A stretch of 64,000 bases of DNA from positions 496,001 to 560,000 of the forward strand of contig NZ_FXTI01000001.1 of assembly GCF_900182565.1 (NCBI RefSeq). Direction: 5' to 3'. How positions within the stretch are numbered: position 1 is the stretch's first letter; each line of letters opens with the position of its first letter. The notes under the pieces were generated by a model. It saw nothing but the letters and a program-made list of their open reading frames with translations, had not been told where the DNA came from and ran no database searches. The stretch comes from Melghirimyces algeriensis. Lineage in GTDB: Bacteria > Bacillota > Bacilli > Thermoactinomycetales > DSM-45169. Below are positions 43,468-51,105 of the stretch, piece by piece. The position numbers and the translations under genes are program-made.

Positions 43468-43493
43468 GGTTTCTCTCCTCCTCTGTAAAATGT

Positions 43494-43543
43494 AAAAAAG
43501 CCTTTCATCCCACACCACTGTCCAGCGGTGAGGGACGAAAGGC
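43494..43543 (-). terminator. T-box terminator before the serine operon
   Basis: On the minus strand GCCTTTCGTCCCTCACC pairs with GGTGTGGGATGAAAGGC (one mismatch) and is followed by six T. It is alternative to the antiterminator formed with the T-box bulge. Confidence 0.9.
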
Positions 43544-43765
43544 CGTGTTGCCACCCTCATTCACTCCGACCTCACAGCCGGAGTCTCATTGGGTCTATTG
43601 AAGACCCTGGGATAACGGTTCACCGATTCGACCTACTGTGATTCAGCCGAATGACTCAGGAGTGCTCCGCAGCGGTTGGAACACCGATTCGCAGCTACCA
43701 TCGGCTCTCTGCAGTTCCGTTTTTCGCCACTTGGCTCCGTCATTGTCTTTTCCTGATCAGTATTT
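43494..43765 (-). promoter_or_regulatory. T-box riboswitch with serine (AGC) specifier
   Basis: Read on the minus strand, the leader has a stem I base AATGAC/GTCATT, the distal GAGAGCC...GGTAGCTGCGAA motif, a specifier triplet AGC at 43664-43666 directly before ACTCCTGAG (aligned by eye to the glyQS leader, where GGC holds this place), and the T-box sequence AGGGTGGCAACACGG (43543-43557). AGC codes for serine, so uncharged tRNA-Ser should switch on the aminotransferase-serA operon. Specifier assignment is by alignment, not by folding software. Confidence 0.85.
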
Positions 43766-43782
43766 CAAAAAAGATTGTAATC

Positions 43783-43812
43783 ACTCTAACACGTTAAAGT
43801 TATGGGTGTCAA
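43783..43812 (-). promoter_or_regulatory. Promoter of the serine operon
   Basis: On the minus strand TTGACA (43807-43812), an 18-base spacer and TAGAGT (43783-43788). The start would fall near 43776, just before the T-box leader. Confidence 0.6.
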
Positions 43813-43962
43813 CCGGGAAGGCATTGAAAAATTGTAATCGATTGATTCGGTTTCCTATTGGATATGAAAGAGGCCCATATTTTTAATCCAGCCGTTCCGG
43901 GTATCCAATGTGGTGAATATACCTATGTTTGAGTAACTATGTAAAAGAGAGGATGAGACTGT

Positions 43963-46335
43963 TTGAACCGGAAAAGAAGAAGGAAGCGCACTCTGTCTCG
44001 TACATTTCAGCCCGAAGACGAATGGCTCCTTGACCAGATTACCCGGGAAGAACAACAGGAACTCCATTCCAACCAGTCGGTGGATCATACGGATAAAAAT
44101 GAAAAAAAAGATCCGGGAAAAAACCCCTCTGTTTCCGAAGATATTGCAAAGTTAAAAAGAAACCGAGTTGGGGGCCGTTCTGAAAAACCGTTTATTTACA
44201 CTGGAGATATTGTAGACCGGTCGATCACGCATGAAAAGTTGGAAAACAACTGTGTGGACAGTTCCAGCATCCGAACAGGAGCTGTGGAAGGCAAGCATCT
44301 CAAAAAAGAGAGCGTGAATACTTCCAAACTTTCCCGTCATGCGGTTACATCGTCCAAACTGGCAGATAAAGCGGTAAAAAGACATCATCTTTCCGATGGA
44401 TGTGTCGGATCGGAGCAAATTGAAAAAGAAGCAATCAAAGGTGATCATTTTGCCGACAATAGCATTGAAGGAGATTGTTTAAAAGACAGCAGTGTGGACA
44501 GCCACAAGTTGAAAGATCGCTCCATCCATGCATGGCATATTGCACCGGAACAGATCCAAGAAGAACATCTGGAAAATACAGCCATTACTGCGGACAAGAT
44601 CAAAAGTGGATCGATCACCACCCATCATTTAGCGAATGAAGCCATCAATCAATCCAAACTGGCCAGCAAAGCTGTCGCTACTGAAAACCTGCAAAATCGA
44701 GCGGTGACAGACCAAAAATTGGCTGAAGGTGCCATCGACAGCAAACATATTCGTTCCGGGAGCATCGGGGAGGAACATCTGGAAGATTCATCCGTACACT
44801 CCCATCATCTGCATCACAACAGTGTAACGGAAAAAAAGTTGGCACCCAATTCAGTTGGAAGTTCAACCATCAAGAAAAAATCCATCCGAGAAGAACACTT
44901 GCTTCCTCAGGCAGTGAAAGAGGAACATATTCGGGATGGTGCAGTCACACGAAACAAAGTGGCGCCACGTTCCATCCAATCCAAGATGCTTGATTTGGGA
45001 AGTATCCGGCCGGAACATCTGACTGATCAGGTGATTCGAGAGCAGCATCTCGGCATGCAATGTCTGGACAGTCGGCATATTCAAAACAATGCCGTAAAGG
45101 AACAGCACCTTTCCGAGAATGCGATCACTGGCAACAAACTGGTTGACCATTCCGTAACCACTTCCAAACTTTCTCCAGAATGTGTATCTACAGACAAAAT
45201 GATCGACCTGTCGGTTACCACCTCCAAGTTGGCTGATGAATCCGTTACGGAGGATAAACTCTCTCCCCAGAGTGTGGGAGAACGGCAACTGCGGAAAGAG
45301 TCTGTTGCCTCTTATCACTTGCAGCATCATATTGTGCAAAATCAACATTTAGACATCAATGCCGTCACATCGGAAAAAATCATGAATGAATCCATCTGCT
45401 CCCGTCACATCCAAGCCAACCAGATCTCAGGGAAACATGTGGCTGAAAAAAACATCTCCAACAACCATCTTTGCTCCGGAAGTGTTCATGGGGAACAGAT
45501 TGCCGAAAAAGCTGTCAAAAGAGAGCACTTGGCCGACCAATCGGTTGATTCGGAGCATGTGGCTGAAGGTGCTATTGATTCTAGGCACCTTCGAAAAGGG
45601 AGCATTAATCAGGCTCATCTTACAGAGAAGTCGGTTTCATCCAATCATCTCGGAGATACAGTGATTCAGAATCATCATATAGAAAATCATTCTATCACCT
45701 CAGAAAAAATCGCTGATGGGTCCATCCAACCGGAAAAACTGTCCTTTAATCCATCCTCATTATTTAGTGCCACCGTTCGTTCCGGTGTAACTCCTTTTAC
45801 GATCAGCAGAGAAGAGCCGGAAATTTTAATCACAATTCCCTTGGATAAACCTTTTCCTGACTCCCATTTTGTTCCTGTGGCGATGACCGATCAACCTTCC
45901 TGCCAGATTCATTTGGAAAACCGGGTTAGCAATGCCTTTACCCTTCGGATTCAGTTGCTGGACTCACAGACCGGATCTACGGTTTTAGGGTTTCTGTTTT
46001 GGATTGCTGTTCCTTGCCAAACGGATGCATCTCAGTCTCGGAATGTAGCAGTAATCGAGCCTTTGAAACAAAAGGAAGAAGATTTACATGAGTCATTAAA
46101 GAGGGAGGATGATGGGGAGAAGGCCATCATTCCAAAGACGGATGTGGAAAGTGAGGAAACAAACGAAGTCCCTCTGAACCATTCTCCTTTGTCCAGTGTT
46201 CAGATCGAGGAAGATCCCACTTCAATGGATGGAGCAGAAGGAGACGACGAAACCACCCAGGAAGAAGAAACCGAAGGGGAAAAAACCTTGGATGACTTTT
46301 TGCACAATGAAAAAAATCACTGGATCGAAAGGTAG
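43963..46335 (+). CDS. Decapeptide-repeat protein with C-terminal WIAG-tail-like domain
   Basis: A 790-residue protein. Residues 1-86 are basic then acidic. Residues 87-596 consist of 51 tandem decapeptides in unbroken register with the pattern [A/S/C]-[V/I]-x-x-x-[H/K]-[L/I]-x-x-x, for example AVTSSKLADK. Similar KLADG-type decads occur in phage tail fibres and in large surface proteins of Bacilli. Residues about 600-690 form a compact domain ending in LGFLFWIAVPC, which I relate to the WIAG-tail domain; the last 100 residues are very acidic. No signal peptide or cell-wall anchor is visible. TTG start after AGAGAGGATG. The function is unknown; a spore-surface or structural fibre role is only a guess. 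Confidence 0.75.
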   Translation: MNRKRRRKRTLSRTFQPEDEWLLDQITREEQQELHSNQSVDHTDKNEKKDPGKNPSVSEDIAKLKRNRVGGRSEKPFIYTGDIVDRSITHEKLENNCVDSSSIRTGAVEGKHLKKESVNTSKLSRHAVTSSKLADKAVKRHHLSDGCVGSEQIEKEAIKGDHFADNSIEGDCLKDSSVDSHKLKDRSIHAWHIAPEQIQEEHLENTAITADKIKSGSITTHHLANEAINQSKLASKAVATENLQNRAVTDQKLAEGAIDSKHIRSGSIGEEHLEDSSVHSHHLHHNSVTEKKLAPNSVGSSTIKKKSIREEHLLPQAVKEEHIRDGAVTRNKVAPRSIQSKMLDLGSIRPEHLTDQVIREQHLGMQCLDSRHIQNNAVKEQHLSENAITGNKLVDHSVTTSKLSPECVSTDKMIDLSVTTSKLADESVTEDKLSPQSVGERQLRKESVASYHLQHHIVQNQHLDINAVTSEKIMNESICSRHIQANQISGKHVAEKNISNNHLCSGSVHGEQIAEKAVKREHLADQSVDSEHVAEGAIDSRHLRKGSINQAHLTEKSVSSNHLGDTVIQNHHIENHSITSEKIADGSIQPEKLSFNPSSLFSATVRSGVTPFTISREEPEILITIPLDKPFPDSHFVPVAMTDQPSCQIHLENRVSNAFTLRIQLLDSQTGSTVLGFLFWIAVPCQTDASQSRNVAVIEPLKQKEEDLHESLKREDDGEKAIIPKTDVESEETNEVPLNHSPLSSVQIEEDPTSMDGAEGDDETTQEEETEGEKTLDDFLHNEKNHWIER

Positions 46336-46341
46336 TCTAAA

Positions 46342-46382
46342 AAGTCCGCGGGGTACCTCTTTTGCCTTGCGGACTTCATTTT
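46342..46382 (+). terminator. Terminator after the decapeptide-repeat gene
   Basis: AAGTCCGC (46342-46349) pairs with GCGGACTT (46369-46376), followed by CATTTT. Confidence 0.7.
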
Positions 46383-46504
46383 GACCTGCTGAAGGTATGA
46401 TATAGTGAAAGAGGCGAAAGATGTGATAAAAAATAGAATTTTCACCGGATTCTGTTCCGAAATGGAATCCGTAGTAAAGATCGATTCCAAGGCAGGTGAA
46501 TCGT

Positions 46505-47068
46505 TTGCATGTGATTGTTGTGGGTGGGACGGGGATGCTTCGAGATGTATCCGTTTATCTGACCCAGAAAGGCTGCAATGTAACGGTGATTGCACGAAAT
46601 CAAAAGCGCTTAAATACCTTGGTTGAAGAAAGCGGCTCTGTTGAGGGTTGTATCCATCCCGTACAAGTGGATTATCGAGATGATCATTTATTTATTCATC
46701 AAGTGGAGAAAGCCATATCGACGTATGGACCAATCCGGATGGCTGTCGTTTGGATTCATTCAACTGCTCCCCAAGCACCCTATCAGTTGGCATCCTTATT
46801 GAATGAGACAACGCCATCCTGTGATTATTTTCATGTTCTAGGGAGCAGTGTGGCAGACCCCTCCCAACAAGATGGAAGAAGAAAAAAGCAGTTTATGCAA
46901 TATCCTCATATTCAATATCACGAAGTCATTCTCGGATTCGTTGTGGAGAAGAATGGTTCGAGATGGTTGACCAATAAAGAGATCAGTCAAGGAGTGATCC
47001 GGGCGATCCAATCCAATCAAAAACAAACGGTTGTAGGGACAGTCGATCCTTGGTCCAAAAAGCCATAA
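46505..47068 (+). CDS. Short-chain dehydrogenase-like protein
   Basis: A 187-residue protein with a Rossmann start (VIVVGGTGMLRDVSVYL) and VIARNQKRL after the second strand, resembling short SDR-related proteins of Bacilli. The usual YxxxK catalytic pair is not evident (a YHEVILGFV segment lies where the active Tyr might be), so catalysis is uncertain. Two starts are possible: TTG 46505 with AGGTGA upstream, or GTG 46496. It is a single-gene unit between terminators. Confidence 0.7.
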   Translation: MHVIVVGGTGMLRDVSVYLTQKGCNVTVIARNQKRLNTLVEESGSVEGCIHPVQVDYRDDHLFIHQVEKAISTYGPIRMAVVWIHSTAPQAPYQLASLLNETTPSCDYFHVLGSSVADPSQQDGRRKKQFMQYPHIQYHEVILGFVVEKNGSRWLTNKEISQGVIRAIQSNQKQTVVGTVDPWSKKP

Positions 47069-47112
47069 AAAACCCCCGGCATCCCATCCATGGGGTGTCG
47101 GAGGTTTTTTGC
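47069..47112. terminator. Bidirectional terminator between the SDR-like gene and ppa
   Basis: ACCCCCGGCATCCC pairs, with a few mismatches, with TGGGGTGTCGGAGGT; a T run follows on the plus strand and the complement of an A run on the minus strand. It separates convergent genes. Confidence 0.8.
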
Positions 47113-47113
47113 G

Positions 47114-47605
47114 TTATCCCTTATAGCGAGCGAGGCTTTCCTGGTACAATCGTGTCGCTTCGTCGGTCCCTTTCCAGCCTTCAATGCGGGTCTCTTTATT
47201 TTCAAGATCTTTATATACCTGGAAGAAGTGCTCGATTTCCTTTAAGGTATGTTCCGGGATATCTTCAAGCGTTTTTACATGATTCCAGCGAGGATCTTCC
47301 GTAGGAACACCCAGAAGTTTCTCATCTTTGCCTTTGTCATCAGACATCAACAACACACCGACCACGCGGGACTCAATGACACAACCAGGAAAAGTAGGGA
47401 ATGTCGTCAGTACCAGAATATCAAGAGGATCTCCATCTTCCGCCAGGGTGTTTTTCAGGTAGCCGTATTCTGTAGGGTAATGCATGGGAGAATACAGCAC
47501 CCGGTCCAAACGAAACACGCCTTCCTCTTTGTCGTATTCATACTTGTTCTGGCTGCCCGTCGGAATTTCAATATAGGCATCCACCGTTAGTTGTTTCTCA
47601 GCCAT
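47114..47605 (-). CDS. ppa: Inorganic pyrophosphatase, family I
   Basis: A 163-residue soluble Mg-dependent pyrophosphatase that hydrolyses PPi from biosynthetic reactions. Family I features: EIPTGSQNKYEYD near the N-terminus, YPTEYGYLKNTLAEDGDPLDILVL with the metal aspartates, and the late VYKDLE segment. Many Bacilli use the unrelated family II enzyme, so this type is informative. GGGAGGTTG lies upstream of the ATG on the minus strand. Confidence 0.93.
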   Translation of the reverse strand: MAEKQLTVDAYIEIPTGSQNKYEYDKEEGVFRLDRVLYSPMHYPTEYGYLKNTLAEDGDPLDILVLTTFPTFPGCVIESRVVGVLLMSDDKGKDEKLLGVPTEDPRWNHVKTLEDIPEHTLKEIEHFFQVYKDLENKETRIEGWKGTDEATRLYQESLARYKG

Positions 47606-47753
47606 GAAAATACAACCTCCCTGATCTGAATTATGTATAATGAAACGTTACTCTATCTCATTTTATTCTCTTTTATCAGCAGAATCAATTTCATTTGTTT
47701 ACCTATGTTAAAATGTAGGGAGTCAAATAAGGAAACCGTAATGGGTGATTTTC

Positions 47754-48086
47754 ATGACGGAAAAAGATAGCAAGCATCGGATTGGTGCTCACTCTTTTGC
47801 AAAAAAATACCGGGATAAGATGTTGAATCATGCTTTACTTCTGGATGTTCGGGAGCCAAAGGAGTGGGAAATATATCACTTGGAAGATGCTCTTTTGATT
47901 CCTCTTCAAACACTCCCCGAACAGTTGGATCGCCTGGACCCAAAACGGAAAATCTATGTTTATTGTGCTCATGGTGTCCGAAGTGTCTATGCTGTCAACT
48001 TTTTATATACCTGTGGCTATCATCAGGTGGTGAATGTTGATGGCGGATTGGCTGAAGTCAGTCTTTATTTGGACTCAAGCGATTAA
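47754..48086 (+). CDS. Rhodanese-like domain protein
   Basis: A 110-residue single rhodanese domain, a cytoplasmic sulfur-transferase fold. LLDVREPKEWEIYHLEDALLIPL opens the domain and the active-site cysteine lies in VYCAHGVRS (about residue 71). Such stand-alone domains carry persulfide sulfur; the partner is unknown. ATG 47754 is preferred to the in-frame GTG 47745 because GGGTGATT is then the ribosome binding site. A terminator follows directly. Confidence 0.88.
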   Translation: MTEKDSKHRIGAHSFAKKYRDKMLNHALLLDVREPKEWEIYHLEDALLIPLQTLPEQLDRLDPKRKIYVYCAHGVRSVYAVNFLYTCGYHQVVNVDGGLAEVSLYLDSSD

Positions 48087-48118
48087 AAAAGGCTTCCTTG
48101 ATCAGGGAGCCTTTTTGT
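48087..48118. terminator. Terminator between the rhodanese gene and ferredoxin gene
   Basis: AAAAAGGCTTCC pairs with GGGAGCCTTTTT around TTGATCA; works for both convergent genes. Confidence 0.85.
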
Positions 48119-48125
48119 TCAGAAT

Positions 48126-48338
48126 CTATTCGTCTTCTACTTTAATCGAATCTGTGGGGCAACCTTCTTGCGCATCGCATACATCTTCATGAAATTCCTC
48201 AGGGACTTCCGCAGTTCCTGTATTGTCATCCAAAATGACATAGGCGATACCATCTTCATCATAATCGTATACATCAGGAGCTGCGGCTCCACATGCCCCA
48301 CAGGCGATACAAGTGTCCTTGTCAACCCAAGTACGCAT
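48126..48338 (-). CDS. fer: Ferredoxin, single [4Fe-4S] Bacillus type
   Basis: A 70-residue ferredoxin. Cysteines in CIACGAC (residues 10, 13, 16) and the late EGCPTDS site supply the cluster ligands, and the acidic C-terminal half matches the single-cluster ferredoxin Fer of B. subtilis, an electron donor for desaturases and P450s. The start at 48338 follows AAGGAGATC on the minus strand. An own promoter lies just upstream. Confidence 0.93.
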   Translation of the reverse strand: MRTWVDKDTCIACGACGAAAPDVYDYDEDGIAYVILDDNTGTAEVPEEFHEDVCDAQEGCPTDSIKVEDE

Positions 48339-48378
48339 GAATGATCTCCTTCCATATAATAGCCTCTTGCCAAACTTT

Positions 48379-48407
48379 ATTTTAGAACGCTTTTCGGGGT
48401 TTTGCAA
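48379..48407 (-). promoter_or_regulatory. Sigma-A promoter of the ferredoxin gene
   Basis: On the minus strand TTGCAA (48402-48407), a 17-base spacer and TAAAAT (48379-48384), 41 bases before the start codon. Confidence 0.65.
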
Positions 48408-48664
48408 GTCGATGATTCAGGTGTATTGATAGGAAGAGAAGGCAGAGGTGGGGTTTCCAAACGATCTCTCTTTCCAATCGGGAATATCCCTGCTGACGCC
48501 TGACGTTTGGTGATTTTATTCACTAATGGCCCATGATTCGGAAGGGCTGAGAGTCGGAAGAAGACAACTGTCAGTTAGAAATATAAATACTTGTCCAGAG
48601 CGATTTGGGATGGTTTGCAGGTTGTTAAAGGGATAATTTTCTAAAAATTAAATTTGTCCAACTA
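48408..48664. other. Gene-free boundary segment before the inositol island
   Basis: No gene, repeat or RNA is recognisable here. It marks the change from the moderately G+C core to the clearly G+C-richer inositol island. No attachment-site duplication was noticed. Confidence 0.5.
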
Positions 48665-48693
48665 TTGAAATTCATCGGACATTGCTTTATACT
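48665..48693 (+). promoter_or_regulatory. Sigma-A promoter of the inositol island
   Basis: TTGAAA (48665-48670), a 17-base spacer and TATACT (48688-48693): 10 of 12 consensus bases. Transcription would start near 48700, at the AAGCGCTT operator, leaving a leader of about 245 bases before the first dehydrogenase gene. Confidence 0.8.
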
Positions 48694-48700
48694 TCTTTTT

Positions 48701-48710
48701 GAAGCGCTTA
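48701..48710. promoter_or_regulatory. Operator 1 (AAGCGCTT palindrome) at the island transcription start
   Basis: GAAGCGCTTA, with the perfect palindrome at 48702-48709, directly on the predicted start site. The core fits LacI-family operators, including CcpA cre sites (AANCGNTT). Repression by the island LacI protein is inferred. Confidence 0.6.
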
Positions 48711-48906
48711 GAAAACAGTTTCAAAGTCGGAGGTTGATCGTTAGACTCCCGAAAAATATGAGGTTTTATTCGATTGGTTTTCCCGCTGGAAGGTTTGGAG
48801 TGTCTGATTTTCATTGGTATCTACTACAGGTTTATGTAAACGCTATCAATGGCTGTTTATCATTGTTTGAAGAAAAAAAGGAAATCATGCTGGCGACGTT
48901 CATAAT

Positions 48907-48918
48907 TTAAGCGCTTTG
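48907..48918. promoter_or_regulatory. Operator 2 (AAGCGCTT palindrome) before the first dehydrogenase gene
   Basis: TTAAGCGCTTTG, core 48909-48916, 207 bases downstream of operator 1 and about 30 bases before the gene. The pair could support looping or roadblocking by a LacI-type repressor. Confidence 0.5.
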
Positions 48919-48947
48919 GAAAATTGAACAGAAAGGTTGTGTGCCGG

Positions 48948-49967
48948 TTGGCAAAAAAAATCCGTTGCGCGGTACTGGGATTGGGAAGATTGGGATACTG
49001 GCATGCGGAAAATCTCTCCCAGCGAGTGAGGGGGGGCGAATTGATCGCTGTCGCTGATCCGATGGAAGGACGAGCGGAACAGGTGGCGCGTGACCTGGGG
49101 GTGCCGAAATGGCACCAGAACCCTGACGATGTGTTTGAAGATTGCGGTATTGACGCTGTGGTCATCGTCACTCCCACTTCCACTCATGCCGACATGATCA
49201 AAAAAGCCGTCGCCCACGGAAAACACGTTTTTGTCGAAAAGCCGATCACACGTACGGTGGAAGAAGCGGAGGAAGTGATCAAGGCGATTGATGACCGGGG
49301 CGTCTTCTGTCAGGTCGGTTTTATGAGAAGGTTTGATCCTTCGTACGTGGAAGCGAAAAGGCGGATACTGGCCGGGGATATCGGGAAGCCGATCTATTTC
49401 AAAGGGATTACGCGGGACGGAATCGCGCCGCCACCGGACTTCATCAAACACAGCGGCGGGTTATATCTGGACTTTTCCATCCATGACTACGATTCGGCCC
49501 GGTTTTTCTTGGGCGGGAACGTCACGACTGTAAGCGGACTCGGAAGCGTGGTGGAGAAGAAGTATGTTGCGGAGTTTAACGATGTAGACCAGGCGTTGAC
49601 CTATCTCACCTTTGACTCTGGTGCGGCGGCCGATATCGAAGCCAGCCGCAATGCGGCATACGGGTACGATATCCGCGCTGAGATTATCGGTACGGAGGGG
49701 GCGATCCAGATTGGCTCGATGCAGCATCACGATATCAAAATCCTGGCTAAGAACCGAAGTTCTTATGACATTTATCCCGACTTTCCGTCGCAATTCCGGG
49801 ATGCCTATCTCATGGAGATGGTTTCCTTTATCGAACATCTGCAAAATGATGAGAAGCCCAATGTGAATGAAGTCGACGGAAAAATCGCCCTTGAAATCGC
49901 TATCGCTGCAACCAAATCCTACCAAACGGGAACGGAAATCCAGCTGGAGCCCGTCAAAGCGGTTTAA
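48948..49967 (+). CDS. iolG: Inositol 2-dehydrogenase, Gfo/Idh/MocA family
   Basis: A 339-residue NAD(P)-dependent dehydrogenase, probably oxidising myo-inositol to 2-keto-myo-inositol, the first step of the pathway. The Rossmann motif GLGRLG is at 11-16; the catalytic set Lys98 (VEKP), Asp175 and His179 (LDFSIHDYD) matches the Lys97/Asp172/His176 triad of B. subtilis IolG, as does GFMRRFDPSY. It may prefer another inositol stereoisomer. TTG 48948 is the likely start (GTG 48939 and TTG 48924 are alternatives); AAAGG lies upstream. First gene of the island. Confidence 0.83.
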   Translation: MAKKIRCAVLGLGRLGYWHAENLSQRVRGGELIAVADPMEGRAEQVARDLGVPKWHQNPDDVFEDCGIDAVVIVTPTSTHADMIKKAVAHGKHVFVEKPITRTVEEAEEVIKAIDDRGVFCQVGFMRRFDPSYVEAKRRILAGDIGKPIYFKGITRDGIAPPPDFIKHSGGLYLDFSIHDYDSARFFLGGNVTTVSGLGSVVEKKYVAEFNDVDQALTYLTFDSGAAADIEASRNAAYGYDIRAEIIGTEGAIQIGSMQHHDIKILAKNRSSYDIYPDFPSQFRDAYLMEMVSFIEHLQNDEKPNVNEVDGKIALEIAIAATKSYQTGTEIQLEPVKAV

Positions 49968-50037
49968 GACCAGAATGGGACGAAAGGGAGACTTATAACC
50001 GTTTCGTCCAACGCGAATGAAAAGAGGCGGATGATCC

Positions 50038-51045
50038 ATGAAACCAACCATCTACGACGTAGCGGAGAGAGCAGGTGTCTCCATTGCCACCGTGTCGTAT
50101 GTGTTGAACAATCAACGGGTGGGGAAAAAGTCCAAGGAAAAAGTATTGCAGGCGATGCGTGAACTCAATTACAAGCCCAGTGTTCTCGCATCGGCCCTGA
50201 CAGGCAAACCAACTTCCACCATCGGTTTCCTGCTCCCCGATCTAGCCAACCCCTTTGTTGCGGAAATGGCCCGCCGGGTGGAAGATCGTGCTCATGAACG
50301 GGGATATAACCTCGTCATTTGCAGTACCGATTTCGATCCAAACAAAGAGGCGCTCTACACATCTCTGCTGAAACAGAAGAGCGTTGACGGGTTTATCCTG
50401 GCCGGTGGTTTTAAGAGTGTGGAGATCATCAAGGAATTGCTGGAGGAACAAACGCCTGTCGCATTGCTGGCGGAATCCCACCCATCGACTTCAGTCAATA
50501 GTGTCAAGGTGGATGACTTCACCGGGGGATATGAAGTGACAAGCTACCTTCTCTCTCTGGGACACCGACGGATCGCTGTTCTGGGGGAGGATGCCACCAG
50601 CACCCAGGACCGGATTCGCGGCTACAAACAGGCGCTCATGGAAAACGGTATCGAGGTTCGTGAAGAGTGGATCGCTATCAGCGATTTCAATCGGGGAAAC
50701 GGGGAACGCCTGGTAGGGGAGATGTTGGGAGCTTCCGACCGGCCGACGGCGGTGTTCGCATGCAACGACTTGTTGGCGATTGATGCCATTTTGGCGGCGC
50801 GGGAAAAGAAAATCCCCGTTCCAGACGATCTCTCCATCATCGGGTTTGACAACACCCTGCTGTCCAGGGCTTGCGATCCTCCGTTGACGACGATGGAGCA
50901 GCCGATGCAGGACATGTGTTCCCAAGTCGTCGACCTGCTCATCGAAGAGATCGAGGGGAAGAGCGACTTGAAAAAACGAATCATCATGTTGCCCCGTCTC
51001 ATTATCCGTCAATCGACCGGCCCCTGTCCATCCGATAAAGGGTAA
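50038..51045 (+). CDS. LacI-family transcriptional regulator of the inositol island
   Basis: A 335-residue LacI/GalR regulator: helix-turn-helix TIYDVAERAGVSIATVSYVL at residues 3-22, hinge KPSVLASALTG near 47-57, then the sugar-binding domain. Its position inside the island and the AAGCGCTT palindromes near its flanks suggest that it represses the cluster until an inositol or derivative binds. B. subtilis uses the DeoR-type IolR for this task, so control here is of a different kind. AAGAGGCGG precedes the ATG. Confidence 0.9.
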   Translation: MKPTIYDVAERAGVSIATVSYVLNNQRVGKKSKEKVLQAMRELNYKPSVLASALTGKPTSTIGFLLPDLANPFVAEMARRVEDRAHERGYNLVICSTDFDPNKEALYTSLLKQKSVDGFILAGGFKSVEIIKELLEEQTPVALLAESHPSTSVNSVKVDDFTGGYEVTSYLLSLGHRRIAVLGEDATSTQDRIRGYKQALMENGIEVREEWIAISDFNRGNGERLVGEMLGASDRPTAVFACNDLLAIDAILAAREKKIPVPDDLSIIGFDNTLLSRACDPPLTTMEQPMQDMCSQVVDLLIEEIEGKSDLKKRIIMLPRLIIRQSTGPCPSDKG

Positions 51046-51062
51046 GATTGATGACGCAAAAA

Positions 51063-51076
51063 TGTAAGCGCTTAAA
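51063..51076. promoter_or_regulatory. Operator 3 / cre-like site after the LacI gene
   Basis: TGTAAGCGCTTAAA (core 51066-51073) matches the CcpA cre consensus TGWAANCGNTNWCA at 13 of 14 positions and equally a LacI-type operator. It lies 30 bases before the next dehydrogenase gene; no clear promoter was found with it. Confidence 0.6.
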
Positions 51077-51105
51077 AAGAGATCACCATTAAGGGAGTGG
51101 GTCCC

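Noticed and set aside
40262..43601. Plus-strand open frames antisense to the SDR, serA and aminotransferase genes
   Set aside because: They mirror well-conserved minus-strand genes and have no homology features of their own.
43963..46335. Repeat array as a CRISPR or DNA-level tandem repeat
   Set aside because: The periodicity is in the protein (10 residues); the nucleotide units are diverged, with no constant repeat and spacer pattern.
48665..48910. Open frame of 81 codons before the inositol island
   Set aside because: Its ATG lies inside the -35 box of a strong promoter, it has no ribosome binding site and no recognisable sequence; it is leader RNA.
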